A DNA stretch of 64,000 nt from Epiperipatus broadwayi (GCA_028023455.1 JAQFVV010012544.1:2252396-2316395), one strand, 5' to 3'. Shown: positions 23,627-35,622, numbered from the stretch's first letter. The notes: generated by a model not told the origin, from the sequence alone. Program-made: numbers and translations.

Positions 23627-25656
23627 CACATCTAAAAATATACTATCATCACAAACATTCAGGCAAATATGAAATCATTTAAAGTGTTTTACTTTTTCTT
23701 TTTTATCATTTTGGTGTATTTTTTCAAACTGTTCACGCCAATAAACAATTATTAAATTATTCTGCTACCTAAAAATAAAATATTGTAGCATATTTACATT
23801 ATTATATTTTAAAGCTTTTCTCAATTAACCATTTCAAACTATATTATCCAATATATTACTTTCATTTAATTTAGCTAACATAATCTTTATTTGAGCGGTT
23901 CTCTTACATTACTTGATGGCAAAAAGAATAAAATAATCTATCAAAGACATTTTTCCATCACTCAGTAACACATATTTGTATAGAACATTTTTTTTGGAAT
24001 TTTAACTTGTAAGACTTATCTATAGCAGGGCTTTATCCCTGTAATATCCTAATATATATATAACTAAATTATATTTATTTAACAGTAAATTTTGATTTAC
24101 TTGTGACCAGTATTGAATATTTTGAATAGATGTAATTTGTTTTTGTATGGACAAGTTTAGTTTTTTTTGTATTTAATTTTTTATAGAGAGAAAAAGAGAA
24201 ATGTTCCAATGTTAAATATCATGATACTATGATTTCTCTTTTTAAATAGTGAAGGATTTTTTTTAAAAAATTCAGGTATATATGTATATATGCATATATA
24301 TATGTAAGTATGTATGTATTTACATCAGGTTTTCTATGGATTAATTTAATTGGGCAAAGAGGTATCATTACAGTGTCATTGTTTCATCCTCTTAACTACT
24401 AGATTAATACTACATAAATTTATATTAATTTCATTACTGCAAACAATAATTTTAAGAAGATATTATATAACTTGCATATGATTTTTTTATTATTAATCAT
24501 TAAAATCGAATATATTAGTTATAATGTATTCAAATAGAAAAAAGAATATTTGACAAATTTTTCAGCTAAAACTTATTTCTTGTCAGAGTATTACAATTAG
24601 CAAAAAAGTTAATACTTGATCATCATCATCATTATTATTGGTAGTTTACTGTTGCTTTCCGTTCATCCTTAACAAAAATTTATATTAATCCATGTTAATT
24701 AGAGATTTACTTGAAAAAAGTTGTATGTTTTCTGAAAATTGCTTACTTGAATATCAGATATTTCTTGTCATGAAGAAATTCTACCTATTAATATTGTTTG
24801 TGTGATTGTGTATTTTAATATTTGGACCTGAAATCTAGGTAAAACATTTTTTTAAAAAAAAAAAAAATTCCAAGCAAACAGATTATTTCTTTCAAGTAGC
24901 TGATCGATTGCATCTAGTTAGTCATTTCAATCATTGATCGGTAAATGGGCGCCTACCCTGGAAAATATCTTTACTTTTCTCTACAAAGAGATTCTGCAGA
25001 GGATGTTTTATCTTTATATACTATGTTTGAGTGAAAATTTTATGGATTATAACATTATTTGTATAATTTTGGAAACCTTTAAGTATAACCAAACTGATGG
25101 CAATTACGTAAACAACGCTCTGCCTAATCATAAAATTTCTCTACATTAATTAATTTAATCGAAAGTAGTTTGGTTAATTACTCCTCTTCCGTACAGTTTG
25201 AAATAACGTTTTGTTGTTGATTACCGGGATTTCATATCTTATTGGCCGCTTTAAATATTAAATTAAAATGTTAAAAAAAAAAAACATATGGAATAAAGAA
25301 AAACAATTAAAAAAATTTTAAAAAGATGCCTCCCGTTACTGAGATTATTAAATTTTAAGATAAAAAGATTACTTATTTAAATGCTACGATATGTCGATTT
25401 TACTTAAAGCAATGAGTATTTCTTTTTTTAAGTTTTAGTTTTGGTCTGGATATAATTCCTATTTAAATAATAAATTTTAGAAAAAATAAATAAATTTAAA
25501 TTATGTAATGGTTCTTAAAATTTTTAGTGTCTAATTAAAATAATAACCAAGGCATTTCTTAAAACAATATATATATTTATGCTTAGCTAAACATAACATT
25601 ATAGAGTAAAAAGTTAATAAAAACCAATATTCTTAATAATTCAACAACAACAAAAT
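23627..25656. other. Gene-free stretch
   Basis: No supported gene. AT-rich with short TA and T runs. The frame at 24934-25149 (71 codons) has no recognisable domain. Confidence 0.45.
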
Positions 25657-25768
25657 GTCTTGCATTGGTGGTCGAGAGGTCAGCGCGACTGCCTTGCACT
25701 TGCAGGCAGTTCCGTCCGGGTTGCGGGTTCGCGTCCCGGCCGATGCTATGACACTTAAAAAAAAAAAA
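25657..25768 (+). mobile_element. tRNA-derived SINE, type 2, with A tail
   Basis: A GC-rich island in AT-rich DNA. It has an A-box-like TGGTCGAGAGGTCAGCGCG and an intact B box GGGTTCGCGTCCC. Its acceptor-like ends GCATTGG and CCGATGC can pair, followed by 'TATGACAC' and about 15 A. The extra hairpin between anticodon and T arms resembles type II (Leu/Ser-like) tRNAs. A minus-strand relative is at 61872-61978. The clean boxes suggest a young copy. I could not resolve a TSD. Confidence 0.8.
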
Positions 25769-26289
25769 AAAATCTTTATAAGGGTTAGCTATAAACTCCT
25801 TTAAGAAACTCGTTATTCGTTAAGTCAATAATTTGTATTCTATAGGAAAGAAAAAATTAAAATATACCTAAAATGTTCAAAAATATGATCGTTTCTATCT
25901 CCATAAAATAAAGAGAAAAGCATTTTGAAATGCTATTTTTCAAGTTATCAATCATTCTAAATTTGAGCAATTTTCTAATTTGAGTTTTTCTATTAAATAA
26001 TAAAATAAAATAAAACTTTTTTCTTACCATGTTTCAACTGGTAATTACATAGCAATAAGTAACTAATTTCTTATTATTTAATAAAAACAAACAAACTCTA
26101 AGTATATATGTCAACAAACATTAAATAAAAAAAACACATTAAATTGCTAACCCTAAAAATTTTAACAAATTTTACAGAATTTAAAGCAGATATATTTTAC
26201 TGAGAAAAAATAGTAAAAAAATATATAATAATAGCAATAAGAGTAACAACTAATTTAATTAATGACCTATTTACACCTCTTTTTTTAAG
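25769..26289. other. Receptor gene 3' flank
   Basis: AT-rich sequence downstream of the receptor's stop codon, presumably including its 3' UTR. Several AATAAA/TTTATT strings exist, too many in this composition to pick a polyadenylation site. Confidence 0.35.
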
Positions 26290-27447
26290 CTAAACACAAG
26301 TCGTTTCTGTTTCCCTTGATGATGCCTGCAACTGCGACCACTTATTGAGAACCTCCGGAGTAAACATCAGTTTAAATGTTTCCCGAAACTGTCGACTCAT
26401 TGTGCAATATAAAATAAAATTAACTCCGCTATTAATAAGCGCTAAAATATCCATAAGATCTCCCAACGGTTGATAAACATTTATAAGAAATAATGGACCT
26501 AAAATCCCACTCAAAAGAGCGATCATGCCTAACGGAAATTCCGTGATTAGAAACAAAAGAAGAACGGAGAGAAGCATTCGCGTGGTGCGATCACAGGAAC
26601 GCTCAGCTTCTTCGCGACCCATACGAGAAGCTAATTTTCGCTTCCGCTGATTTGCACGATACAAGGCACGCATCAACAGGATGCTAAGTATAGTTAAAGC
26701 TACGCAAGGTATAAGCTTTGTTAAAACACTAAATATCCAAAAATTTACGTTTAACAACAATCTATCATTAGCTAAAGCTATATCACTTGCTACAACGATG
26801 TAAATAGTTTCATTAGAATTCAGGTTACTTTTTTGAAAGGTAACACTAAGATAGTTAGGAATACATATTATCACAGTAGTAAGATAGGCACTTATAATTG
26901 CTATTTTGGCTCTTCTCATGTTACACCATCGTTTGTTTTTTGAAGGGATGCTAACAGCAATATAGCGAAAGACGGCCAAAGTAACGGTTAACCAAATAGA
27001 AATTGTGTGACAAATGACAGAAAAATGAGCATGAAATAAAATCGTAATTGATGAGTGATAAGTATCTTGACTATAATCGGCTACATTAGATTCAGGGATC
27101 AAATAAAAACTAATGGCAAACAACAGGTAGGAAGCCATTGTACCCATGTCAGTGACCGCCAGCCCTGTTAGAATAGTATTTGTCGGAGTGATCATATTTT
27201 TTCTAGTTAACACAATAATATTTAAAACATTTGTTAATAATCCAAAGCAGCATAGGACAATACTTAGATATCCATGAATAGGTCGGTACCATTTCTTAAA
27301 CGAGTCAAAGTATTCGCCTCCGTAGAAATAAGTATGTTCCCCTATATAAACTGAATGAGGTCTATCTGAAACAATACTATCGCTACTACTGTTTGTAGAA
27401 TTGTCGTATTCATATTCCGGAGTGTTAAAGAAGATTGTTTCATTCAT
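26290..27447 (-). CDS. Class A GPCR, FMRFamide/myosuppressin (DMSR)-like
   Basis: Intact single-exon frame of 385 residues. The ATG at 27447 is the first in frame; a TGA lies in frame at 27475-27477. It encodes a plasma-membrane neuropeptide receptor. The N-terminus carries N-glycosylation sites at about residues 2, 16 and 19. Seven hydrophobic helices lie near 58-81, 91-116, 136-162, 182-202, 234-259, 288-313 and 326-349. Markers: Asn73 (TM1), Asp100 (TM2), FRY at 160-162 in place of DRY, TEFP with Pro305 in TM6, and NSGVNFILY (339-347) in place of NPxxY. The phrases 'CHTISIWLTVTLAVFRYIAV', 'DRTTRMLLSVLLLFLITEFP' and 'GDLMDILALINSGVNFILYC' are hallmarks of DMSR-1-like receptors. The peptide ligand cannot be told from sequence. 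GC and codon use are clearly above the flanks. An upstream non-coding exon is possible. Confidence 0.88.
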   Translation of the reverse strand: MNETIFFNTPEYEYDNSTNSSSDSIVSDRPHSVYIGEHTYFYGGEYFDSFKKWYRPIHGYLSIVLCCFGLLTNVLNIIVLTRKNMITPTNTILTGLAVTDMGTMASYLLFAISFYLIPESNVADYSQDTYHSSITILFHAHFSVICHTISIWLTVTLAVFRYIAVSIPSKNKRWCNMRRAKIAIISAYLTTVIICIPNYLSVTFQKSNLNSNETIYIVVASDIALANDRLLLNVNFWIFSVLTKLIPCVALTILSILLMRALYRANQRKRKLASRMGREEAERSCDRTTRMLLSVLLLFLITEFPLGMIALLSGILGPLFLINVYQPLGDLMDILALINSGVNFILYCTMSRQFRETFKLMFTPEVLNKWSQLQASSRETETTCV

Positions 27448-28480
27448 GTTTTGCAGCCACACTCGACAAATTATTCAAGGAAATAGTATTGCCGTGAATC
27501 TGTGACACTCTTTCGTAATATAGTCAACTGCTCCTCTGACATGATTAAACTTAATTGCTAAAAAGAACAGAATAAAATGTTTATTCAGATATTCCGTCTA
27601 GCTTTTAAGATGCGAAAAAAAAAAAGATGAAAGAAAAATAATATTTTAAAAATATGTATCCAACTGAAAGTGAAAAAATAAACAAATAAAAGCGAGAAAG
27701 GAAACTGGTAAACGTAGAACTGTCAAAACTATTATTCCCTGTAACTGAATTGGAACATCGCAATGATAAAATTTATGTGCTTATTATTCCATCAATTCAT
27801 AAATATTGAAATGTATATTTTGTGTGTGTATATATATATGTATGTAGTTACTTCAAAAATAAATCCTTCTTACACCACCATTCTTTTAACCAATCAATGA
27901 ATAATATTGTTTCACATGATCCACTCACACTTTTACCGATCAGTGAATAAAAAGTACCGGTGATTTCTGCATAAGAACAGCTACTAAAAACTGTTGCGAA
28001 TTATTTCAATAAGAATAAAGCCACTTTGAAAAACGCCAAGGTAAATAATACGATTCAAATTAAATCTAAAAATTATAAAGAGGGTTTCGTCAAGACATGT
28101 TTTATTACGTAAAAAATGTTAGTATCTGCGCAAATAGAATGAAAAGGGGAGGGGATATCTCGTGCTTTTACATTAAAATTTGTCTTTTTTTTTTATATAG
28201 TACTTAAGAAAAAATTCACATTTTCTTTCCCATGAAAGTAATTTATGGCAAACTGATATATATAAGCTGATTGGATGTTTTTCATTACACCGTAATTTCA
28301 ACTTGTTAAGAAAATCCAACAAGTATAGGTGTTAAAATTAACAGTCGATTAATTAAAATATTCTGAAAATAAAGTTTATTGATGTATCTTTATCGTGTAA
28401 TTTACTAAATATTATAAATAATAATCCTATCTTTTTTTCATTAAAACTATTAATGATGATGATTATTTTTATAAAATTAT
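27448..28480. other. Upstream flank of receptor gene
   Basis: Presumed 5' UTR and promoter region of the minus-strand receptor. I see no certain TATA box or initiator because TA-rich strings are everywhere (for example the TA/TG run near 27820-27845). No other gene is supported. Confidence 0.3.
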
Positions 28481-28493
28481 TAATTAACTTTAT

Positions 28494-30700
28494 TATCATA
28501 AACCATTATCAATCCACTGCAGGATGAAGGTTTCTCCAAGTTCAATCCATCTTCTCTGATCTTTAGCTTCTCTTCTCTACTTCATCCCTGCACACTTTCT
28601 TATTTCTTCCATACATCTCACATATAGTCTCCTCCTAAGTCATTTACAATATCTTGGAATACATTTAAGATTTCAATTGTCCATCCATTATCATCTCTTC
28701 TAGCGGTATGTCCATTCCAATTCCATTTCAGTCTTTTAATTTTTTCAATAAGGTCAGTAACAGCTGTTTGTTCTTTTATCCATATATTGTGTTTTCAATC
28801 TCTTCTTGTTCCTTTCAGCATTCTCTTCTATTAAATGTCCAAGTCTCAGATCCATAAGTAAGAACTGATAAAACACATTTCTTAAAAACCTTCCTTTTCA
28901 AACACATAGACATATTTCCTTTTAGTATCAAGTTATTTCTATCAAAAGCACTCCAACCAGTTTAATTCTATGATTATTTTCATCCATTATGTTTCCATCT
29001 GTATTAATAATCTGACCAAGATATATGTACCTATTAACTTCTTCTAACTCATCATAATCAATCTTTATTTTAATATTTTGAGAAAAACCATTAAACATTA
29101 CTTTAGTCTTTTTAACATTTATCTTTAGTCCTACTTTCATCTGATAACTCCTGCAACATTTCCTGCAGCTCTAAAGCATTATTTGCAAAAACAACAATCA
29201 TCTACAAAATCTAAATGACTTAAATAATCTCCATTTACCTTTAGCTTCCCAATTTAAACCACAAAATACTTTTTGCAGGACTGCTGTAAAAAGTTTTGAG
29301 ATATGGAATCACCCTGTTTTACACCTTCTCAATGTTGACTTTCCTAGTATCATTATGTAATCTAATTGTTGCTGTTGCATTTCTATAAATATTCCCTAAA
29401 ATATGACAATATCCTGGATCTATACCTTGATGACTCAGTGCTTTAATCCCTGAAAAAATGTTTATAGAATCAAATGCCTTTTTATAATCTACAAATCCAA
29501 AACATAATGGCAATTCATATTCATTTTTCCTTTCTATAACGTCTCTCAATACTTGGATAAGATCTACTGTACTAAAACCACTTTTAAATCCAGTTTCTTC
29601 TCTTGGTTGGTGGAAATCCAATGTTCTCTGTAGATGAGTTGCAATTATCTTGGTAAACAAATATTGTATAAACTAATAAAAGGCTGATAGGTCTGTAATT
29701 TTTAATATCTTCTTTATCACCTTTTTTAAATATTAATATTAATACTACATTCTGCCAAACATCTAGTACATCTTTATCATTTAGACATTTGGTATATAAC
29801 TTAGCTAAAAAAAAAAAATCTATTTCTCACCTGCTTCTTTTAATATATCAGTTATAATTCCATAATTACCTGGAGCCCTTTCTTTTCTTCATAAATTTAA
29901 TTGCATGTCTCACTTCTTCATTTAAAATTCTGAACAATTTGGAAGATATAATAGATATACGAGGTACTTGTTCTTTATTACTATATAATTTTTGATAGAA
30001 GTATTCTACTCATTTCATGATGTCATCTCTCTTTTTAGTAATAATTCCATCTTTTTTTCTTATTGCAGATATAAATTTCCTACCAATACCAAAATGTTGT
30101 TTTAAATTCTTGAGACTTTTATTCTCTTCTACAGCTTTTCTTGCTAGTTCACAGTTATATTTTCTTATATTATTTTCAACTCTTTTCCACACCATTTTAC
30201 AAAATTCAAAATATTCAATTCTTTTTAAGCATCATTTTTGTATATCTTCATATTCCTTCTTTTCTTCATAAATTCTCTAGTTTCAGTAGAAATGTTATTG
30301 GTCAATTGCTACTTTTTTCTACCAGCTATCTTTGTTACAGTTTTTAAAAGTGTATCAGTTATTTTGATATTAATTGCATTCACATCTAAATCATGTTCAA
30401 AATCTACTAATACTTGAAACCGATTTGTAAATTCTAATTTAAATTCATTAGAATGTTTCTGAAGATTAGAAATATTAACTGTAAATATTGTTTTTCTTAA
30501 TAATTTTTGTCTCTCTTGTTTTGCATTAACACCTATCTTACATCTTACTAATCAATGATCACTTCCTGTGTTAAATATATTAAAAAGATTACAATCTTGA
30601 AATATGTAGTCAAAATATCATCTAATTCTTGGATGCTTGCACATCCATTTCCTTTTAACATTTTTTTCAAAAAAAATAATTCATAATATAAAGTTTTTCT
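28494..30700 (-). pseudogene. RTE-like reverse transcriptase, degenerate
   Basis: Minus-strand remnant of the RTE polyprotein after the endonuclease. From about 30690 it reads the end of the endonuclease ('FNTGSDH' near 30545). It then gives the linker ('VEENKSLKNLKQHFGIGRK' near 30100), and RT motifs 'DFHQPREETGFKSGFSTVDL' and 'GFVDYKKAFDSIN' at 29319-29660. A frame change leads to the active-site region near 29200, where FVDD stands in place of the usual F/YADD. The post-RT 'VGLKINVKKTKVMFNG' and 'YIYLGQIINTDGNI' follow at 28928-29140. Frameshifts and stops throughout make it non-functional. Confidence 0.8.
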
Positions 30701-30726
30701 TTTTTTGCAAACTTCACTTTTTAGTT

Positions 30727-31205
30727 AGGTAATTACAAATGTAGATCATTTTCAAGTGAAAGAAGATTGCAAGAATTAGGAGAAGAACTATCTTATATTA
30801 AATGGGACATTATTGAGCTTTTTGAAGTTAGAAGAAAAGGTGAAGAGACAATTGATTTAAAAAGTGGACATGTACTTTACTATAAAGGCATAAATATTGG
30901 AAATACAAGTGGAGTAGGCTTCGTTATAAATAAAAGTGGAAGAACAACATTGTGGAGATTGATAGTGTATCGGACAGAGTGGCAAGATTAGTTTTACAAC
31001 TTAATAGCAGATACCAAATACAGATAATTCAGGTTTATGCCCCAACAAGTTTTTATAGTGATGAAGTAGTAGAAGATTTTTATATGTATGTACAAAAGGC
31101 TTTTGATCAGAGTAAACAACATTTTAAAATTGTTATGGGAGACTTTAATGCTAGAATTGGAAAACAAATGAAAGATGAAAATTCTGTAGATAAGTTTGGT
31201 TATGA
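30727..31205 (+). pseudogene. RTE-like endonuclease, inverted fragment
   Basis: Apurinic-type (EEP) endonuclease from the same LINE, on the opposite strand to its RT. It begins at the conserved 'CRSFSSERRLQELGEEL' and has 'IKWDIIELFEVRRKGEE' with the catalytic-loop glutamate. A one-base frameshift near 30931-30950 leads into 'EIDSVSDRVARL'. It then shows 'IQVYAPTSFYSDE' and the metal-binding 'IVMGDFNARIGKQ', and breaks off at 'KFGYD' exactly where the TSD starts. Confidence 0.85.
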
Positions 31206-31218
31206 TAATTAACTTTAT

Positions 31219-32402
31219 ACTACTACATAACTCTTAATTTGTTGTGATTACAATTACCTAGTGGGAAAAAGAAGCAACATATACACAATTACCATGTTAA
31301 GTTTTTTTAAAAAAACTATCTTAGATAATAATTAAAAATTAATCAAAATAAATGCCAAAATTATTACTAAAAATTAAAAATATATATATCAAAATGTACA
31401 TATTTTTAGTCTTAACGAATTTATATACTTTTAACCTCAACCATATCATATTTTGTACTTTGAAGATCGTCCTAGTGGAAATTATATAAGGTGTAGATAT
31501 TGGGATTATGTAAAAATGAAATGATCAAAACTAACAAAATCTAACACTTTTTTTCACCTCTAACAATAAATAAAATGTTTAAATAAATTTGAAGTGATTG
31601 CTTTTTTAAGGGTTGTCATACTGCTTTAAAAAAAATCATTCTGTAGTATTCTGTAAATTTCATGAACAATTTCTGGTACTTACATATTAGTCTTGTACTG
31701 ACATGTCACATACATATTACGCTGGCAATAGTTTTCTAACCTACTCATTTTAGAAAGTAACATCTCCATGGGATTTGCTGACAAAGTTAATTGATTAATT
31801 CCTTCATCAGGTGCCTTGGAGCACAAATCCAAAAAATACTTTAATGATGGCTACTTGGTATCAAAGTAAATATTTATCACTATGGTAACTTACTATAAAT
31901 TAGCTTATTACAATCATTGCACATAATACTTTTCTAGTGTGATATGTGTGTAGATTGGAGTGAGGCAGATGAAATTAAAATGTATTCCTAAAATGCAATG
32001 TATATTATAGAGCAATTTGTCATTTTTTTCATTTAATACATCAGTCATATTTTAAAAAGTTATTATGCATGGTAATTGTAGTTTATTTTTCATCAAATTA
32101 GTTAACATTATAATTCAAGGTAAGTTAAACTATTTATTAAAATAAAACTTGTTTGTAACTCTACATAGTTTTATTTTTTAATTAAATATCACTACTATCT
32201 GTCAAAATATTTAAGTGTTACAGTGTGTAGAATAAGAGATTATTTATTTATATATTTCAAAAATGAAATAAATGTCTTAAGAATTTATTTCAGGATCTTA
32301 ATTATGAAGGGCAGGAAAAGAATATTATATTAAATTAGTTAGAAAAAAAACAGGTTGAATTCTAGATAATGAATAAAAATATTAGAGATTAAAAAAACAT
32401 TT
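31219..32402. other. Gene-free stretch
   Basis: No supported gene. A short 'CTTCATCAGGTGCC' motif near 31802 recalls the loop region of other foldbacks here, but no inverted partner is visible. Confidence 0.4.
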
Positions 32403-32890
32403 TAATTAAATGCATTTATTTACCATCACTAAAAAGAAATAAAAAATTGTTTCTTCAACCACAATAGGGATTTTTAGATTTATCTAGAAATAAAAGCATG
32501 ATGGGGGGGGGGGGATCAAGAAATTAATTGAGTCAATCCTTTGTTTTAAAAAACCAGAGATTAGCTTAATTGATCTAAATCTATTAAGCCTCACTTTTAA
32601 AATGTTATCATAACTATAAATTGAAAGCACAAAGTGAACCTTACATAAAACATATTCAAGTTCTAAAAGCAATTTTTAACTTTGGTATCAAAATATTCAA
32701 TATTTTCCCACCTAAGAAACTAGGTGACTTACTGGAAAGATTAGTGCCTCATATGGATTTGCTCATATTTACTATTTATATACCAAATTTTAAGTAATTC
32801 TATTAAATTTAAATCTATTAAACCTCAAATTTAAAATTTCATGCTAATGTAAAAGTGATTCAAAAGTTTACAAACAAACAGATTTTCCAA
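32403..32890. repeat. Half copy of palindrome family G plus repeat H
   Basis: The left arm of family G (32403-32575) is followed directly by a family H copy (32570-32890). An 11-G homopolymer lies at about 32503-32513 within the G-family part. Confidence 0.6.
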
Positions 32891-33490
32891 CTTAAATAAA
32901 AGCATTTTAAAATAATAAAAAAATTATTTAGAATTTTATAAGAATTTTAAAAATATGAAAAATATATGATAATAGTAGAGGGGGCTTATTGTTATTTGGG
33001 ACATGTATAGAAGCTTTAGACACCAAGAAAAAAAAATATAAATGAATTAAAAATTTTGATGCAAAAAGTCATTCCACACAAGTCACAATACATATTTTTT
33101 TAAATAAGGGGTTTTTTTTCTCTTATTTTTTGTGAAATGTTTTGAAATAAAATGAAGCATTGATTATTAATAGCAGGTTTCAATTGAAAAAATATAATAC
33201 AATAAATTTTTTATTGACTCGAAGTTTATATTGTCAATAAAAAAATAACTGATTGATCAATTTTTCAGGTCACATGATGATTTGAACTCAAAAATTATAT
33301 TCAGCTGATTAAATAAATATTTTTTTACTTTCCCCAGTTACAATTCAATCCAGGAGATTTTAGATTTAGTTTTTTACCATTCTACACTTAACTAAAATAT
33401 CCTGGCATTCCACCAATTATTTTTCCAAAATTATATATTGATTGTTCATAAAAAAAATATGACTAAGTAAAATCAAATAGCTTTAAATAC
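32891..33490. other. Gene-free stretch
   Basis: AT-rich, no supported gene or structure. Confidence 0.45.
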
Positions 33491-33680
33491 AATAGCCACT
33501 AAACATCACATGAATCACCATTTCTTATGATTTCTTATGCTTGCTCATAGCTTTTATTATAACAGGCAAACTTCTCCAGACAGTAGTGCCACTCAGTGCA
33601 AGCCAGAGTAATCCATTGATTATTCTGGCTTGCACTGAGTGGTACTACTGTATGGAGAGTTTTTCCTGTTTTAATAGCCA
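33491..33680. repeat. Foldback element, family B, short version
   Basis: The palindrome at 33555-33676 has arms of about 55 bp ('CAGTGCAAGCCAGA' and complement, ending 'AACAGGCAAA' and 'TTTTCCTGTT') around a short spacer. A left extension (33491-33555, 'AACATCACATGA...CTTATGCTTGCTCATAG') matches the right end of the copy at 56929-57282 in reverse. AATAGCCA occurs on both sides (33491-33498, 33673-33680) but may overlap element sequence, so I do not insist on it as a TSD. Confidence 0.7.
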
Positions 33681-34034
33681 TTATTTTTGGCCATTTAATT
33701 TTACTTTTGTTATCTTTGAAAAGTTATAAATGTTAATATAATATTGAAAATATCCATTTCCTAATATTCTGCACATGCTCCATTAATAAAATAAGCATAA
33801 AATATGTAAAGTTGAACTGAAAGTTTGTGATATTGGCATTTTGCTTGAAATTATGTTATTAATTAATACTTTTTAGGTTTATTCAACAATTATAGATAAA
33901 TATATAAAATTTCTAGATACTATTGCTTTTTGTAGAACAGCCTAGATAATTAAAACATCACCTTCAGTATTATGAAATCATAAATCTAAACATCACCAGA
34001 TCAATTTGTCATGCTCACTCTGTAACTGAACAGG

Positions 34035-34170
34035 ACAGCAACACCTGAAGAAGAGAGAATAATAGTCATTGTAATGGTCTATTGTGTTAATAATGTTGAA
34101 TATATTGAGAAAAGTATAAATAAAGTTTGAATTTTTCTAAAAACATTTAACATTTGATGGAAGTAGACCA
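34035..34170 (+). repeat. Single arm of foldback family F
   Basis: Contains 'ACACCTGAAGAAGAGAG', 'AGTATAAATAAAGTTTGAA' and 'TTTGATGGAAGTAGACCAAC', in the same order as 13655-13830 and the right arm of 23157-23626. Confidence 0.6.
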
Positions 34171-34202
34171 ACTTATAACTATAATAGAGATAAAAAAAAT
34201 TA

Positions 34203-34470
34203 TATTGAATGCTTTTATTGTCCATGTATTAAAAAGAAATAAAATAATTGGGTTTTTTCAACTATAATTAAAGTTTTTAGATTTAACTTGAAATAAAAAC
34301 ATGGAAGAAAGAGCAGAAATTAATTAAGTCATTGTTATAAAAAATAAGAATTGACTTAATTAATTTCTGGACCCTTCATGCTTTAATTTCAAGTTAAATA
34401 TAAAACTTGAATTGGGTTGAGGAAACAATTATTATATTTTTTAGTGCACACTCAATAAAAGCATTTAATA
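34203..34470. repeat. Palindromic element, family G, second full copy
   Basis: Outer arms 'GAATGCTTTTATTG' and 'CAATAAAAGCATTT'. Inner arms 'TTTAGATTTAACTTGAAAT' and 'CAGAAATTAATTAAGTCA' with complements. It is followed at 34480-34850 by the same dispersed repeat that follows the copy at 16802-17044. Confidence 0.75.
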
Positions 34471-34479
34471 TAATAAAAA

Positions 34480-34850
34480 CTTATTATTATTTTTAAGTTT
34501 TTAGTATTGGCACAGCAAATGAATATGTACATCTATATTGGACTTTAAATTGACTGGAAACTTAGAGGTGATATATATCACTAGATATTTCTGCTATAAG
34601 ATTAAATGTATACCCCTTATGTATATATCATATTTAGTATGTGCACATAATACATGTGTATATATTGTAAATGAACTTTACTTAATACATATGTTTACAT
34701 TAAAGTAATATCACACATATAAGACATATAATTTATTACACATTTCTGCAGTAAATTAATATATTCTTAATGTATATATTATATTTAGTATGTGTATATA
34801 ATAATATATGTATAATAAATCACTAACTAAATTTTTTATTTAAAATTGTT
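34480..34850. repeat. Dispersed AT-rich repeat downstream of family G
   Basis: Counterpart of 17055-17480, including both tandem versions of the 'CTAGATATTTCTGC...CTTATGTATATATCATATTTA' block. Confidence 0.55.
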
Positions 34851-34870
34851 TGGTAGTTTTTATCTCTATT

Positions 34871-35622
34871 TTAACTCTTTCCCCGCCTCTTATGAGGCTC
34901 CTCGTCGACATCTGACATCACTCTAACTCAGCCAGTTTTTATACGAAAATATTCGTTAAACACGTATTGAATTTGTTTTTAAAAGTTCTGTAAGATGGTG
35001 CCATCTTCCGATTTATTTTACAAGTAAAAAATAAAAAAAACGCATTTAAACCTAAACAAAGAAGGAACATTATTTGTGATTGGTTCTTAGCATGCTCTCA
35101 GCCGAAAAAGACATTCTGATTGGCTGGAAAGAACAAAGAAACTGCCTGATCAAAGAAAATAAAGAAAAACGCTGAGATTTTCATTTTGAATACGATTTAA
35201 ATTATTATAAAAGAATATTTTGAGAAATTAAAATTATTTTCAGAGAGAATAATAAAAAAACAAAATTATTTTCGAAAAATATTGAAGATTTAAGTAAAAA
35301 TATTGAAGATGTAGTAAAAAGAAATATTTACTTTTCTATAACGTAAAAGTCGATCTTTTTGTTTATATTATAGCTTTTATGTTGCCGATATTGAATATTT
35401 TAGAATAAATAAATAGCAATTTATTTTTGAAAGAACTTTCGTTCTCTTCATAACCTGAAAAATTAATAATATACTTTTTATAAACGTATCTGAGTTCAAT
35501 TTAATATTATAGGCGAATATGTTTTAACAATAGGCTTTGTCTTCAGTTTGTGAGTTGGCCAATTAAAAGATTTGATTTTTATCTGATACAACCAATAATA
35601 AAATTAGCGGTTAAAAGGTTAA
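34871..35622. mobile_element. Probable piggyBac-type MITE
   Basis: TTAA at 34871-34874 and 35619-35622 bound a 752-bp segment. It begins TTAACTCTTTCCCCGCC, and its other end, read inward, begins TTAACCTTTTAACCGC. The ends therefore share a C-Y-Y-TTT-N-N-CCGC pattern next to the TTAA target, as in piggyBac elements. The left part is more GC-rich than its flanks. No transposase is encoded. TTAA is common in AT-rich DNA, so the imperfect terminal repeats are the main support. Confidence 0.45.

Larger units (their letters stand above)
28481..31218 (-). mobile_element. RTE-like LINE with inverted 5' part and 13-bp TSD
   Basis: One insertion bounded by a perfect 13-bp direct repeat, TAATTAACTTTAT, at 28481-28493 and 31206-31218. 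Within it the RT-to-3'-end part (28494 to about 30700) reads on the minus strand and the endonuclease part (about 30727-31205) reads on the plus strand. The outer end of the endonuclease block and the 5' start of the minus block are near neighbours in the family protein, only about 20 residues apart. This is the arrangement produced by twin priming. The 3' end carries the 'CACTGCAGGATGAAGG' region familiar from RTE-like elements. A 5'-truncated relative is at 40865-41270. Confidence 0.85.

Noticed and set aside
25657-25768. tRNA gene
   Set aside because: The boxes are good, but the anticodon loop is malformed, an A tail follows, and a related copy with a TSD exists at 61859-61991. It is a SINE.
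27448-27462. Five extra codons upstream of the receptor ATG (starting at GTG)
   Set aside because: GTG is not a normal start in animal nuclear genes and an in-frame TGA lies just upstream. ATG at 27447 is preferred.
33491-33680. AATAGCCA on both sides of the short family B element as an 8-bp TSD
   Set aside because: The left copy overlaps sequence that aligns with the element's own end in the 56929-57282 copy, so the match may be coincidental.
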